Shown piece after piece: positions 1-5,180 of a stretch of DNA of 6,306 bases. This DNA comes from Deltaproteobacteria bacterium (GTDB lineage Bacteria > Desulfobacterota > Desulfobacteria > Desulfobacterales > JAFDFH01). The notes beneath the pieces are model-generated. The model was not told the origin of the DNA. It did not search any database and saw only the letters and a list, made by a program, of their open reading frames with translations. The position numbers and the translations under genes were made by a program. Every line of letters starts with the position of its first letter. The first letter of the stretch is position 1. The stretch spans positions 1-6,306 of the forward strand of contig JAFDFH010000156.1 of the NCBI GenBank assembly GCA_019309945.1, given 5' to 3'.

Positions 1-40
1 CAGGAATATCTGGCATATTCCGAGTTTTCGCAACGCCGCC
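1..40 (+). repeat. Probable right half of a third structured-repeat copy, cut by the window edge
   Basis: Bases 3-21 form a perfect 7-bp hairpin, GGAATAT-ctggc-ATATTCC, followed by GAG. This matches the apical hairpin of the repeats at 4364-4506 and 4943-5096, which read CAGGAATAC...TATTTTGAG. About 20 of 25 positions agree with the second copy when one gap is allowed. The closing GG-UU wobble pairs of those copies are GG-CC Watson-Crick pairs here, so pairing is kept while sequence changes. Downstream, CAACGCCG at 32-38 may correspond to TGACGCCG in the first copy, but the intervening ATTAAAAT strand is missing. The left half and outer arms lie outside the window, so membership is tentative. 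Confidence 0.42.
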
Positions 41-113
41 AGGCGGGAGGCATCGGCGGTTAAAATGTAAAGTTATTTTTGAGTGAGCCCTAAAAAAAAG
101 CAGAAATCAGCGA

Positions 114-836
114 ATGCCAACATTGTCTCTTCGGGAACTGGTTAAAATCTATCACGGCAGATGTGTTGTCAATTCCGTAAGCCTAAATGTCGAGAGCAGC
201 AGCGTTGTCGGGCTCCTCGGTCCGAATGGTGCGGGGAAAACCACCACTTTCTATTTAACCGTTGGAATGGTAAGGCCAAATAAAGGACAGGTTTTTCTTG
301 ATGATGAAGATATCACAGATTGTCCCATGTACTTGCGAGCACGACAGGGGATCGGCTATCTACCACAAGAGGCGTCCGTATTTAGAAAACTTACCGTGAA
401 AGAGAATATCATGGCAATTCTTGAAACCCTGCCCTTATCGAAATCAGAGCAGGAGGACCGTGCCAACAGCCTTCTCGAAGAATTGAGCATAAAACACCTT
501 GTTGCACAAAAAGCCGGTGTACTTTCCGGCGGGGAAAGACGGCGTCTAGAAATCACCCGCGCACTCGCTACAACCCCGTCTTTTATGCTTTTAGACGAAC
601 CTTTTGCAGGTATCGATCCTCTGGCTGTAATCGATATCAAAAATATCATCAGGCACCTTAAAAGACGAAATATAGGAATTATTATCTCAGATCATAATGT
701 TAGGGAAACACTTGAAGTCTGCGACCAAGCGTATATATTAAATAATGGTCAGATTATTGAATCCGGTCCTCCGGAAAAAATAGCCTCAAGTGAAATTGCC
801 CGTCGAATATACTTAGGGGACGAATTCAGATTGTAA
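114..836 (+). CDS. lptB: LptB, ATP-binding subunit of the LPS export ABC transporter
   Basis: This is the cytoplasmic ATPase that drives LPS extraction from the inner membrane with LptF and LptG, for delivery across the LptC-LptA bridge. The 240-aa length matches the E. coli protein (241 aa). Visible motifs are an A-loop tyrosine at Y13, Walker A GPNGAGKT at 36-43, Q-loop YLPQEASVFRKL around 82-93, the signature LSGGE at 137-141 followed by RRRLEITRALA, Walker B FMLLDE at 157-162 followed by PFAGIDP, and the switch histidine H194. PMYLRARQGIGYLPQEAS is diagnostic for LptB rather than for LivF-type ATPases. ATG 114 is the first possible start after the in-frame TGA at 84-86; only a poor Shine-Dalgarno precedes it. 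The stop lies 1 nt before rpoN, so the two are very likely co-transcribed and translationally coupled. Confidence 0.97.
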   Translation: MPTLSLRELVKIYHGRCVVNSVSLNVESSSVVGLLGPNGAGKTTTFYLTVGMVRPNKGQVFLDDEDITDCPMYLRARQGIGYLPQEASVFRKLTVKENIMAILETLPLSKSEQEDRANSLLEELSIKHLVAQKAGVLSGGERRRLEITRALATTPSFMLLDEPFAGIDPLAVIDIKNIIRHLKRRNIGIIISDHNVRETLEVCDQAYILNNGQIIESGPPEKIASSEIARRIYLGDEFRL

Positions 837-837
837 A

Positions 838-2277
838 ATGGCGCTTGAATTAAGACAAGAACTCAGATTAACCCAGCAGCTGATCATGACCCCGCAGCTG
901 CAGATGGCGATAAAGCTTCTGCAGCTGAACAGGCTAGAGCTGATGGACATGATCCAACATGAGCTGGAAGTGAATCCAACCCTGGAAGAATTCCAGGATG
1001 TTTCTGCCGAAGACCCCTCAGATCAACCCGTTGAAACGCCACCAGACGACACAGATAAGCTTTCAACCAAAGAGGTAAAAATAGAAGAGAAAATCCTCGA
1101 TAATATTGACTGGAGTAATTATATTGAGGAATACAATTCACCCGGCAGAATCAGTTTTGAAACTGAAGGAAAAGATTCGCCAAAGTTTGAAACCTTTATA
1201 TCACGCCGCCCATCTTTAACTGATCACCTCCTTTGGCAGTTGGTGATGATGATTCAAACACCGGAGGAAGAAAAGATCGGGTGTCTTATTATCGGCAACC
1301 TCAACAAAGATGGCTATCTGGATATATCTATTGAAGATCTTGCCGAAGCAAGCAATTCCACACCTGAAAAGGTTGAAGCGTTTCTATCCCGGATGCAAAC
1401 GTTCGATCCAATCGGCATCTGTGCCAGGGATATCCGGGAATGCTTATTGATACAGGCAAACCACTTTAATCTTGATAACTCCATCGTAACGGATATCGTT
1501 CAGAACCATCTCAAACATTTAGAAAATAAAAATTACAGAGCCATATCCAGGGCCTTAAAGGTTAGCATTGAAAGTGTTATTTCCGCCGTAAAGGTTATCA
1601 AAGGACTGGAACCCAGACCTGGTCGACAATTTTCCGATGAAGAACCGCAATATATTACCCCAGACATTTATGTGCATGAATTCGACAATGATTTCACGAT
1701 CATGCTAAACGATGACGGCTTGCCGAAACTTCGTATGAACGCCTTTTATAAAAATGCCATCAGCCGTAATAAAGAAGTATCTGCCAAGGCCAGAGATTAC
1801 ATTCAAGATAAACTGCGTTCAGCAGCATGGTTGATCAGAAGCATTCATCAACGTCAAAAAACAATCTTCAAGGTAATGGAAAGCATTGTGAAGTTCCAAA
1901 GGGAATTTTTTGAGAAGGGCGTTGAACATTTAAAGCCAATGGTTCTCAGAGATGTGGCGCAAGACATTAATATGCATGAATCAACAATCAGCCGGGTTAC
2001 TACAAACAAGTATACATATACCCCCCAAGGCATTTTTGAACTGAAATATTTTTTTAATAGTTCTATTAACCGAATCCACGGTGGCGTAATTGCCTCTACC
2101 AGCGTTCAGGGAAAAATAAAACAGATCATCGAAAGTGAAAATCCCAAAAAACCGTACAGCGATAGCAAAATCGCAGAATTTTTAAAGAAGGAAAACATAA
2201 ATATTGCCCGCAGGACTGTAGCCAAGTATCGGGATATATTAAAAGTATTACCTTCCAACAAACGAAAACAATTTTAG
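838..2277 (+). CDS. rpoN: RNA polymerase sigma-54 factor (RpoN)
   Basis: This is the alternative sigma factor that directs RNA polymerase to -24/-12 promoters and needs AAA+ activators to open them. The 479-aa protein shows the full sigma-54 layout. Region I at about 1-50 is glutamine- and leucine-rich (LRLTQQLIMTPQLQMAIKLL, ending ELEVNPTLEE). An acidic, proline-containing region II covers about 52-85. The core-binding domain lies at roughly 120-330. The helix-turn-helix around 369-390 contains MHESTISRV, and the RpoN box ARRTVAKYR is at 457-465. No domain is missing. The start follows the lptB stop by 1 nt; the nearest purine-rich tract (AGGGGA, 815-820) is about 17 nt upstream inside lptB, so initiation probably depends on ribosomes ending lptB. 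Linkage to hpf and ptsN is the usual arrangement in proteobacteria. Confidence 0.98.
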   Translation: MALELRQELRLTQQLIMTPQLQMAIKLLQLNRLELMDMIQHELEVNPTLEEFQDVSAEDPSDQPVETPPDDTDKLSTKEVKIEEKILDNIDWSNYIEEYNSPGRISFETEGKDSPKFETFISRRPSLTDHLLWQLVMMIQTPEEEKIGCLIIGNLNKDGYLDISIEDLAEASNSTPEKVEAFLSRMQTFDPIGICARDIRECLLIQANHFNLDNSIVTDIVQNHLKHLENKNYRAISRALKVSIESVISAVKVIKGLEPRPGRQFSDEEPQYITPDIYVHEFDNDFTIMLNDDGLPKLRMNAFYKNAISRNKEVSAKARDYIQDKLRSAAWLIRSIHQRQKTIFKVMESIVKFQREFFEKGVEHLKPMVLRDVAQDINMHESTISRVTTNKYTYTPQGIFELKYFFNSSINRIHGGVIASTSVQGKIKQIIESENPKKPYSDSKIAEFLKKENINIARRTVAKYRDILKVLPSNKRKQF

Positions 2278-2299
2278 CGGACTTTCAAATCCGGTTTTT
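2278..2299 (+). terminator. Weak terminator-like hairpin after rpoN
   Basis: CGGA (2278-2281) pairs with TCCG (2290-2293) around an 8-nt loop and is followed by G and TTTTT (2295-2299). Four base pairs is short for an intrinsic terminator, so partial attenuation between rpoN and hpf is the most that can be suggested. Confidence 0.3.
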
Positions 2300-2320
2300 C
2301 AATTAAAATACCATGTTGAA

Positions 2321-2350
2321 AGACCTTTGAGGGAGATTCACAAAGGTCTC
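2321..2350 (+). repeat. Palindromic hairpin before hpf, sharing arms with the repeat at 4364-4506
   Basis: AGACCTTTG (2321-2329) and CAAAGGTCT (2341-2349) form a perfect 9-bp stem with an 11-nt loop. No T-run follows, so it is not an intrinsic terminator. Ten-base stretches on both sides (AGACCTTTGA and CAAAGGTCTC) recur exactly as the outer arms of the repeat before the EIIA gene (4365-4374 and 4497-4506). In both places the right arm lies just 5' of a ribosome binding site. Here the conserved core is absent, so it resembles an empty or core-deleted form of the element. Confidence 0.7.
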
Positions 2351-2362
2351 GTTGACATTTAT

Positions 2363-2372
2363 AAAGGAGGTG
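2363..2372 (+). promoter_or_regulatory. Strong ribosome binding site that fixes the hpf start
   Basis: AAAGGAGGTG lies 6 nt before ATG 2379 and is close to a full anti-Shine-Dalgarno match, the strongest in the window. It favours ATG 2379 over the in-frame TTG at 2352, which would place this site inside the coding sequence. It suggests high translation of hpf compared with its neighbours. Confidence 0.85.
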
Positions 2373-2378
2373 CTCTGT

Positions 2379-2912
2379 ATGCAGACATCTGTAACTTTTA
2401 AAAATCTTGACCCCTCCGAAAATTTGAAATCCTATGTTCGAGACAAGCTCGATCGGTTCGATAAATTCCTTTACAATCCTGCAGAAGCAAATGTGGTGCT
2501 GGCGGTCGAAAAATTTCGCCATATCGCGGAAGTCAACATTACAGGCGACAAGCTGAATATAAACGGTAAAGAAGAAACTGAAGACATGTATTCAGCTATA
2601 GATATGGTCCTGGATAAGCTTGAAAAACAAATAAAGAAAAGCAAGCAAAAAATTAGGGAACACCGTTGTGGGTCTAGAACCCGGGGGAAAAAGATCATTG
2701 CTGAAGACACAACCCCGTTAGACGAGGACCCTGCAACGCACATCGCGGTGAAAAACATTGAATATAAACCAATGGAGATTGAAGAAGCAATTATGCAAAT
2801 GGATCTTATAAACGACAATTTTCTCGTCTTTACGAACGCCCGAACAGAGAAAATTAACGTCCTTTATCGCCGCAGGGGAGGCAACTATGGGTTGATTCAA
2901 CCCAGCAGTTGA
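2379..2912 (+). CDS. hpf: Long-form ribosome hibernation promoting factor (HPF)
   Basis: HPF binds the 30S decoding region of idle ribosomes; the long form also joins two 70S ribosomes into 100S dimers through its C-terminal domain. The 177-aa protein has the N-terminal HPF/YfiA fold at about 1-95 (MQTSVTFKNLDPSENLKSYV, then the basic helix LEKQIKKSKQKIREHR). A variable linker runs to about 124. The C-terminal dimerisation domain at about 125-177 carries KPMEIEEAIMQMDL, NFLVFTNART and YRRRGGNYGLIQP. This domain is absent from the roughly 95-aa short HPF of E. coli, so the gene is long-form. ATG 2379 is chosen because of its excellent Shine-Dalgarno. The stop TGA overlaps an ATG (TGATG) that opens a 10-codon mini-ORF. 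Confidence 0.95.
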   Translation: MQTSVTFKNLDPSENLKSYVRDKLDRFDKFLYNPAEANVVLAVEKFRHIAEVNITGDKLNINGKEETEDMYSAIDMVLDKLEKQIKKSKQKIREHRCGSRTRGKKIIAEDTTPLDEDPATHIAVKNIEYKPMEIEEAIMQMDLINDNFLVFTNARTEKINVLYRRRGGNYGLIQPSS

Positions 2913-2944
2913 TGGAAAGCAATGGCCAATGGAGGAGTGATTGA
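2912..2944 (+). other. Possible 10-aa mini-ORF coupled to the hpf stop
   Basis: ATG 2912 overlaps the hpf stop as TGATG and opens MESNGQWRSD, ending in TGA at 2942-2944 directly against ATG 2945. It has no Shine-Dalgarno of its own and could be read only by re-initiating ribosomes. The peptide resembles nothing recognisable. It is listed because of its position in a stop-start chain and may be chance. Confidence 0.2.
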
Positions 2945-3001
2945 ATGAAACCTCCCTCCCTTGTGCGAAGCCAAGAAAAAAGACAAACCGGAAAGATATG
3001 A
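2945..3001 (+). CDS. Candidate 18-aa leader peptide ahead of ptsN
   Basis: ATG 2945 is preceded at ideal distance (7 nt) by GGAGGAG (2931-2937), a better site than that of ptsN itself. The peptide MKPPSLVRSQEKRQTGKI is basic and matches no family I recognise. Its TGA (2999-3001) ends 1 nt before the ptsN ATG at 3003, a typical coupling geometry. The CCTCC at 2951-2955 within its first codons can pair with the GGAGG of its own Shine-Dalgarno. A role as a translational leader is inference; codon statistics cannot be judged at this length. Confidence 0.4.
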   Translation: MKPPSLVRSQEKRQTGKI

Positions 3002-3002
3002 A

Positions 3003-3461
3003 ATGAAGATTCTTGATGTATTATATAAAGAAGCGATCCTTGACGACTTGAAATCCCATGATAAAAAAAGTGTTCTTGACGAACTCGTTGCTCCTGTGGC
3101 CCTAATTGCCGGCATAAATCATGAAAATATCCTGAGGGTCCTGATGGAAAGGGAACGTCTTGGGAGTACCGGAATCGGTGACGGCATTGGAATTCCCCAT
3201 GGTAAACTAAAGGATCTAGAATCATTGGTTCTCGGCTTCGGACTGAGCCGCAAAGGCATCGATTTCGAATCCATGGATGGCCGGCCAACCCACATTTTTT
3301 TCCTTCTGATAACACCGGAAAATTCGACAGGCCTTCATTTGAAGCTACTCGCTCGTATTTCCAGGATCCTCAAAAATGAACCTTTCAAGGAAAGGCTATT
3401 AAATGCCGCTGATCGTGACGATATCTTTTCCATTATTCAGGAGGAGGATGAAGAATTTTAA
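3003..3461 (+). CDS. ptsN: PTS EIIA-Ntr regulatory protein (PtsN)
   Basis: EIIA-Ntr is the final phosphoryl acceptor of the nitrogen PTS and acts by binding partner proteins rather than by transporting sugar. The 152-aa protein has the PTS EIIA type-2 fold. It carries the active-site motif LGSTGIGDGIGIPHGKL with phospho-accepting histidine H66, an N-terminal segment DVLYKEAILDDLKSHDK typical of PtsN, and a C-terminal LLKLLARISRIL-like helix (read here as HLKLLARISRIL). ATG 3003 is chosen because GGAAAG (2990-2995) precedes it at 7 nt and because the resulting N-terminus matches family members. An in-frame TTG at 2961 would add 14 lysine-rich residues with no ribosome site. It lies between hpf and rapZ, as in most rpoN clusters. 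Confidence 0.95.
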   Translation: MKILDVLYKEAILDDLKSHDKKSVLDELVAPVALIAGINHENILRVLMERERLGSTGIGDGIGIPHGKLKDLESLVLGFGLSRKGIDFESMDGRPTHIFFLLITPENSTGLHLKLLARISRILKNEPFKERLLNAADRDDIFSIIQEEDEEF

Positions 3462-3485
3462 TCAGCAAACACCTGCAAATTAAAA

Positions 3486-4349
3486 GTGGAAAATTTCAAC
3501 ATCATCATCATTACAGGACGTTCGGGTTCCGGTAAAAGCACAGCAATTCGAGCTTTAGAGGATGCGGGGTTCTATTGTGTCGACAATATGCCGGTGGCCC
3601 TCCTTCCCATGTTTTTGGAGCAGCCGATTGAAAGTATTTCAGAAATTGCAGGATTTGCCTTTGTCATGGACCTGCGCGAAAAAGGCTTTCTTTCCACATA
3701 TTCCTCGGTCTTCGAATCTCTTAATCAAAAAGGCTACAATTTTGAAATCATCTTCCTCGAAGCTCAGGAAGAAATTCTATTGCGGCGATATAGTCAAACA
3801 AGGAGATATCATCCGCTAGCGCGGGGCAAAAACCTTATGGCGGGTATCCGTGCCGAAGCAGTAAAACTTAAAGGACTGCGAAAGGCGTCCAACCAAGTTA
3901 TCGATACGTCCCAGTGTAATGTCCATGAACTTCGGGCTATCATTCTCGATATTGTTACCAAAAATATAGAACTTGCGCCCATAAGGATAAATATCCTGAC
4001 GTTCGGCTTCAAGTACGGTACTCCTTATGATGCTGATCTTATAATGGATGTCCGTTTCCTCGCGAACCCCTATTTCGTGCCTGAACTCAAAGACCTGGAT
4101 GGGGAAACAGAGGCGGTTAAAAATTATGTTTTGAACAATGATGACGCCCGCATGTTTCTAATGAAGTATCTGGACCTGCTGGACTTTTTAATTCCCTTGT
4201 ATGAACGGGAAGGAAAAGCATATTTGACAATTGCCGTTGGCTGTACTGGTGGTCGGCATCGCTCGGTGGCCATTGCTCGCTCCATGTTTGATCATATTAA
4301 CAAATTGGGGAAGCGCATCGAAATTACACATCGTGATATAGCACAATAG
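3486..4349 (+). CDS. rapZ: RapZ family nucleotide-binding protein (formerly YvcJ/YhbJ)
   Basis: RapZ proteins bind nucleotides and, in enterobacteria, act as RNA-binding adaptors that sense glucosamine-6-phosphate and control GlmZ decay; their target outside that group is generally unknown. The 287-aa length matches the family (E. coli 284). The N-terminal P-loop is GRSGSGKS at 11-18, where R12 replaces the more common leucine. VDNMPVALLP and FVMDLRE follow. The C-terminal domain has FGFKYGTPYDADLIMDVRFLANPY (in part), the conserved GCTGGRHRS at 252-260, and a final THRDI at 280-284. The only plausible start is GTG 3486; no Shine-Dalgarno is visible nearby. ptsN ends 24 nt upstream in the same frame, so initiation may rely on ribosomes leaving ptsN. 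Confidence 0.95.
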   Translation: MENFNIIIITGRSGSGKSTAIRALEDAGFYCVDNMPVALLPMFLEQPIESISEIAGFAFVMDLREKGFLSTYSSVFESLNQKGYNFEIIFLEAQEEILLRRYSQTRRYHPLARGKNLMAGIRAEAVKLKGLRKASNQVIDTSQCNVHELRAIILDIVTKNIELAPIRINILTFGFKYGTPYDADLIMDVRFLANPYFVPELKDLDGETEAVKNYVLNNDDARMFLMKYLDLLDFLIPLYEREGKAYLTIAVGCTGGRHRSVAIARSMFDHINKLGKRIEITHRDIAQ

Positions 4350-4363
4350 AATTTAAAAACATG

Positions 4364-4506
4364 GAGACCTTTGAAAAATGTTCCATTTTGTTCAAGGCCA
4401 AGGAAGGCAATAATTTTAACCATAGGAATACATTTTAGTATTTTGAGGATTAAAATTTGCGCCTGACGCCGGAATTGGGCAAAAGGGGGTGTTTTTCAAA
4501 GGTCTC
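4364..4506 (+). repeat. Structured repeat, copy 1: conserved core inside perfect 15-bp inverted arms
   Basis: GAGACCTTTGAAAAA (4364-4378) and its exact reverse complement (4492-4506) enclose a 113-nt interior. The stem continues inward with four G-U pairs (4379-4382 with 4488-4491), two G-C pairs, an A-G mismatch, TTTTG/CAAAA (4386-4390 with 4480-4484) and TTCAA/TTGGG (4391-4395 with 4475-4479). Inside are AGGC/GCCT (4405-4408 with 4461-4464), a 10-bp stem with one bulged A (4412-4421 with 4447-4457), and an apical hairpin GGAATAC/GTATTTT (4425-4431 with 4438-4444). The core 4390-4484 matches 4975-5069 at 77 of 95 positions without gaps. The G-U pairs favour a + strand RNA fold. No T-run follows. 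The right arm ends 4 nt before the Shine-Dalgarno of the EIIA gene. Confidence 0.85.
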
Positions 4507-4520
4507 ACAGAAGGAGTTTT

Positions 4521-4934
4521 ATGATAGGTATTGTTATCGTCACACACAGTCAGCTGGGAGATGCCCTCATTAATGCTTCAGAATTAATTCTTGGCCACAA
4601 GCCCGAGAATGTTGTATCGGTTTCAATTGATTTGAGTGAAAACGCTGTCGACCTGCGAAAAAAAATTGCTGAAAGCATTAAAAAGGTTAACGAGCAAGAA
4701 GGAACAATCATTCTCACGGACATGTTCGGGGGAACCCCTTCCAACTTAAGCTATTCATTTCTTGAAGAGGGTCGCATTGAGGTTTTATCAGGCGTGAACC
4801 TTCCGATATTGGTCAAGGCCGTCAATGATCGAGGGAAAATGCAACTTGGCGAGCTCGCTGTAAACTTGGAAAATTCCGGGCGGAAGAGTATCTCACTGGC
4901 CAGCGGTATTCTGAAAGGAAACAAACGGAGCTGA
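4521..4934 (+). CDS. PTS EIIA component, mannose family
   Basis: This is a soluble PTS phosphocarrier that takes a phosphoryl group from HPr on a histidine. The 137-aa protein matches the ManX-type EIIA domain. It has an N-terminal strand followed by VTHSQLGDALINA with active-site H9, D67 in the conserved TDMFGGTPSNLS (66-77), and the LSGVNLPILVKAV segment of the fold. It stops at the end of the IIA domain, with no IIB fused, and no IIB, IIC or IID gene follows in the window. A regulatory rather than transport role is therefore likely, in keeping with the isolated Man-type EIIA next to rapZ in other deltaproteobacteria. ATG 4521 has AAGGAG (4511-4516) 4 nt upstream. It is flanked on both sides by copies of the structured repeat. 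Confidence 0.93.
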   Translation: MIGIVIVTHSQLGDALINASELILGHKPENVVSVSIDLSENAVDLRKKIAESIKKVNEQEGTIILTDMFGGTPSNLSYSFLEEGRIEVLSGVNLPILVKAVNDRGKMQLGELAVNLENSGRKSISLASGILKGNKRS

Positions 4935-4942
4935 TAATTTTC

Positions 4943-5096
4943 TATATAGTGCCCGAACGAAAACTAGATAGTTTTTCCAAGTTCAAGGAAGGCGAAGATT
5001 TTAACCGCAGGAATACATTAGCATATTTTGAGGATTAAAATCTGAGCCTGACGCAGAAATTGGGGAAAATAGCAGTTTTCGTTCAGGCACTATATA
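4943..5096 (+). repeat. Structured repeat, copy 2: same core, unrelated inverted arms
   Basis: The outer stem pairs 4943-4965 with 5074-5096: 22 of 23 pairs, with one C-A mismatch at 4954/5085. Its sequence (TATATAGTGCC...GAACGAAAACT) is unrelated to the arms of copy 1. Inside, CCAA/TTGG (4977-4980 with 5060-5063), AGGC/GCCT (4990-4993 with 5046-5049), a long A+T stem with a bulged A5034 (4997-5006 with 5032-5042), and the apical GGAATA/TATTTT hairpin (5010-5015 with 5024-5029) repeat the fold of copy 1. The pair A4412-U4457 of copy 1 is G4997-C5042 here, and G4390-C4480 is U4975-G5065, so pairing is kept by coupled changes. The copy has the same orientation as copy 1 and fills most of the 246-nt gap before gap. 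Confidence 0.85.
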
Positions 5097-5169
5097 AAAT
5101 CCATAAATTTTGACTAAACCTTAATGTTATCAACTTAAGATTGTATTTCAGGGCTTCAACCATACATTA

Positions 5170-5176
5170 GAGGAGG
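5170..5176 (+). promoter_or_regulatory. Ribosome binding site of gap, favouring the second of two adjacent ATGs
   Basis: GAGGAGG lies 1 nt before ATG 5178 and 4 nt before ATG 5181. The wider spacing makes ATG 5181 the better start and gives the usual MSVKLGINGFGRIGR N-terminus; the two choices differ by one methionine. Confidence 0.65.
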
Positions 5177-5180
5177 AATG

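Noticed and set aside
3..86. Open frame running in from the left edge to TGA 84-86, considered as the C-terminus of lptA, which usually precedes lptB
   Set aside because: The 27 residues (ending HRRLKCKVIFE) only loosely resemble an LptA tail, and the first 24 bases fit the structured repeat better. Too short to decide without upstream sequence.
2352..2378. In-frame TTG start extending hpf by 9 residues
   Set aside because: The extension contains the strong Shine-Dalgarno itself, and the conserved HPF N-terminus begins at ATG 2379.
2353..2381. TTGACA at 2353-2358 as a -35 box, with TGTATG 17 nt downstream as the -10
   Set aside because: The -10 match is poor and transcription would begin inside hpf, downstream of its start codon.
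2961..3002. In-frame TTG start extending ptsN by 14 residues
   Set aside because: No ribosome site precedes it, and the added lysine-rich residues are not part of the family N-terminus; ATG 3003 has a well-placed GGAAAG.
5110..5141. TTGACT (5110-5115) and TAAGAT (5136-5141) as a sigma-70 promoter for gap
   Set aside because: The 20-nt spacing is outside the usual range and the -10 match is only partial, so it was not listed as a feature.
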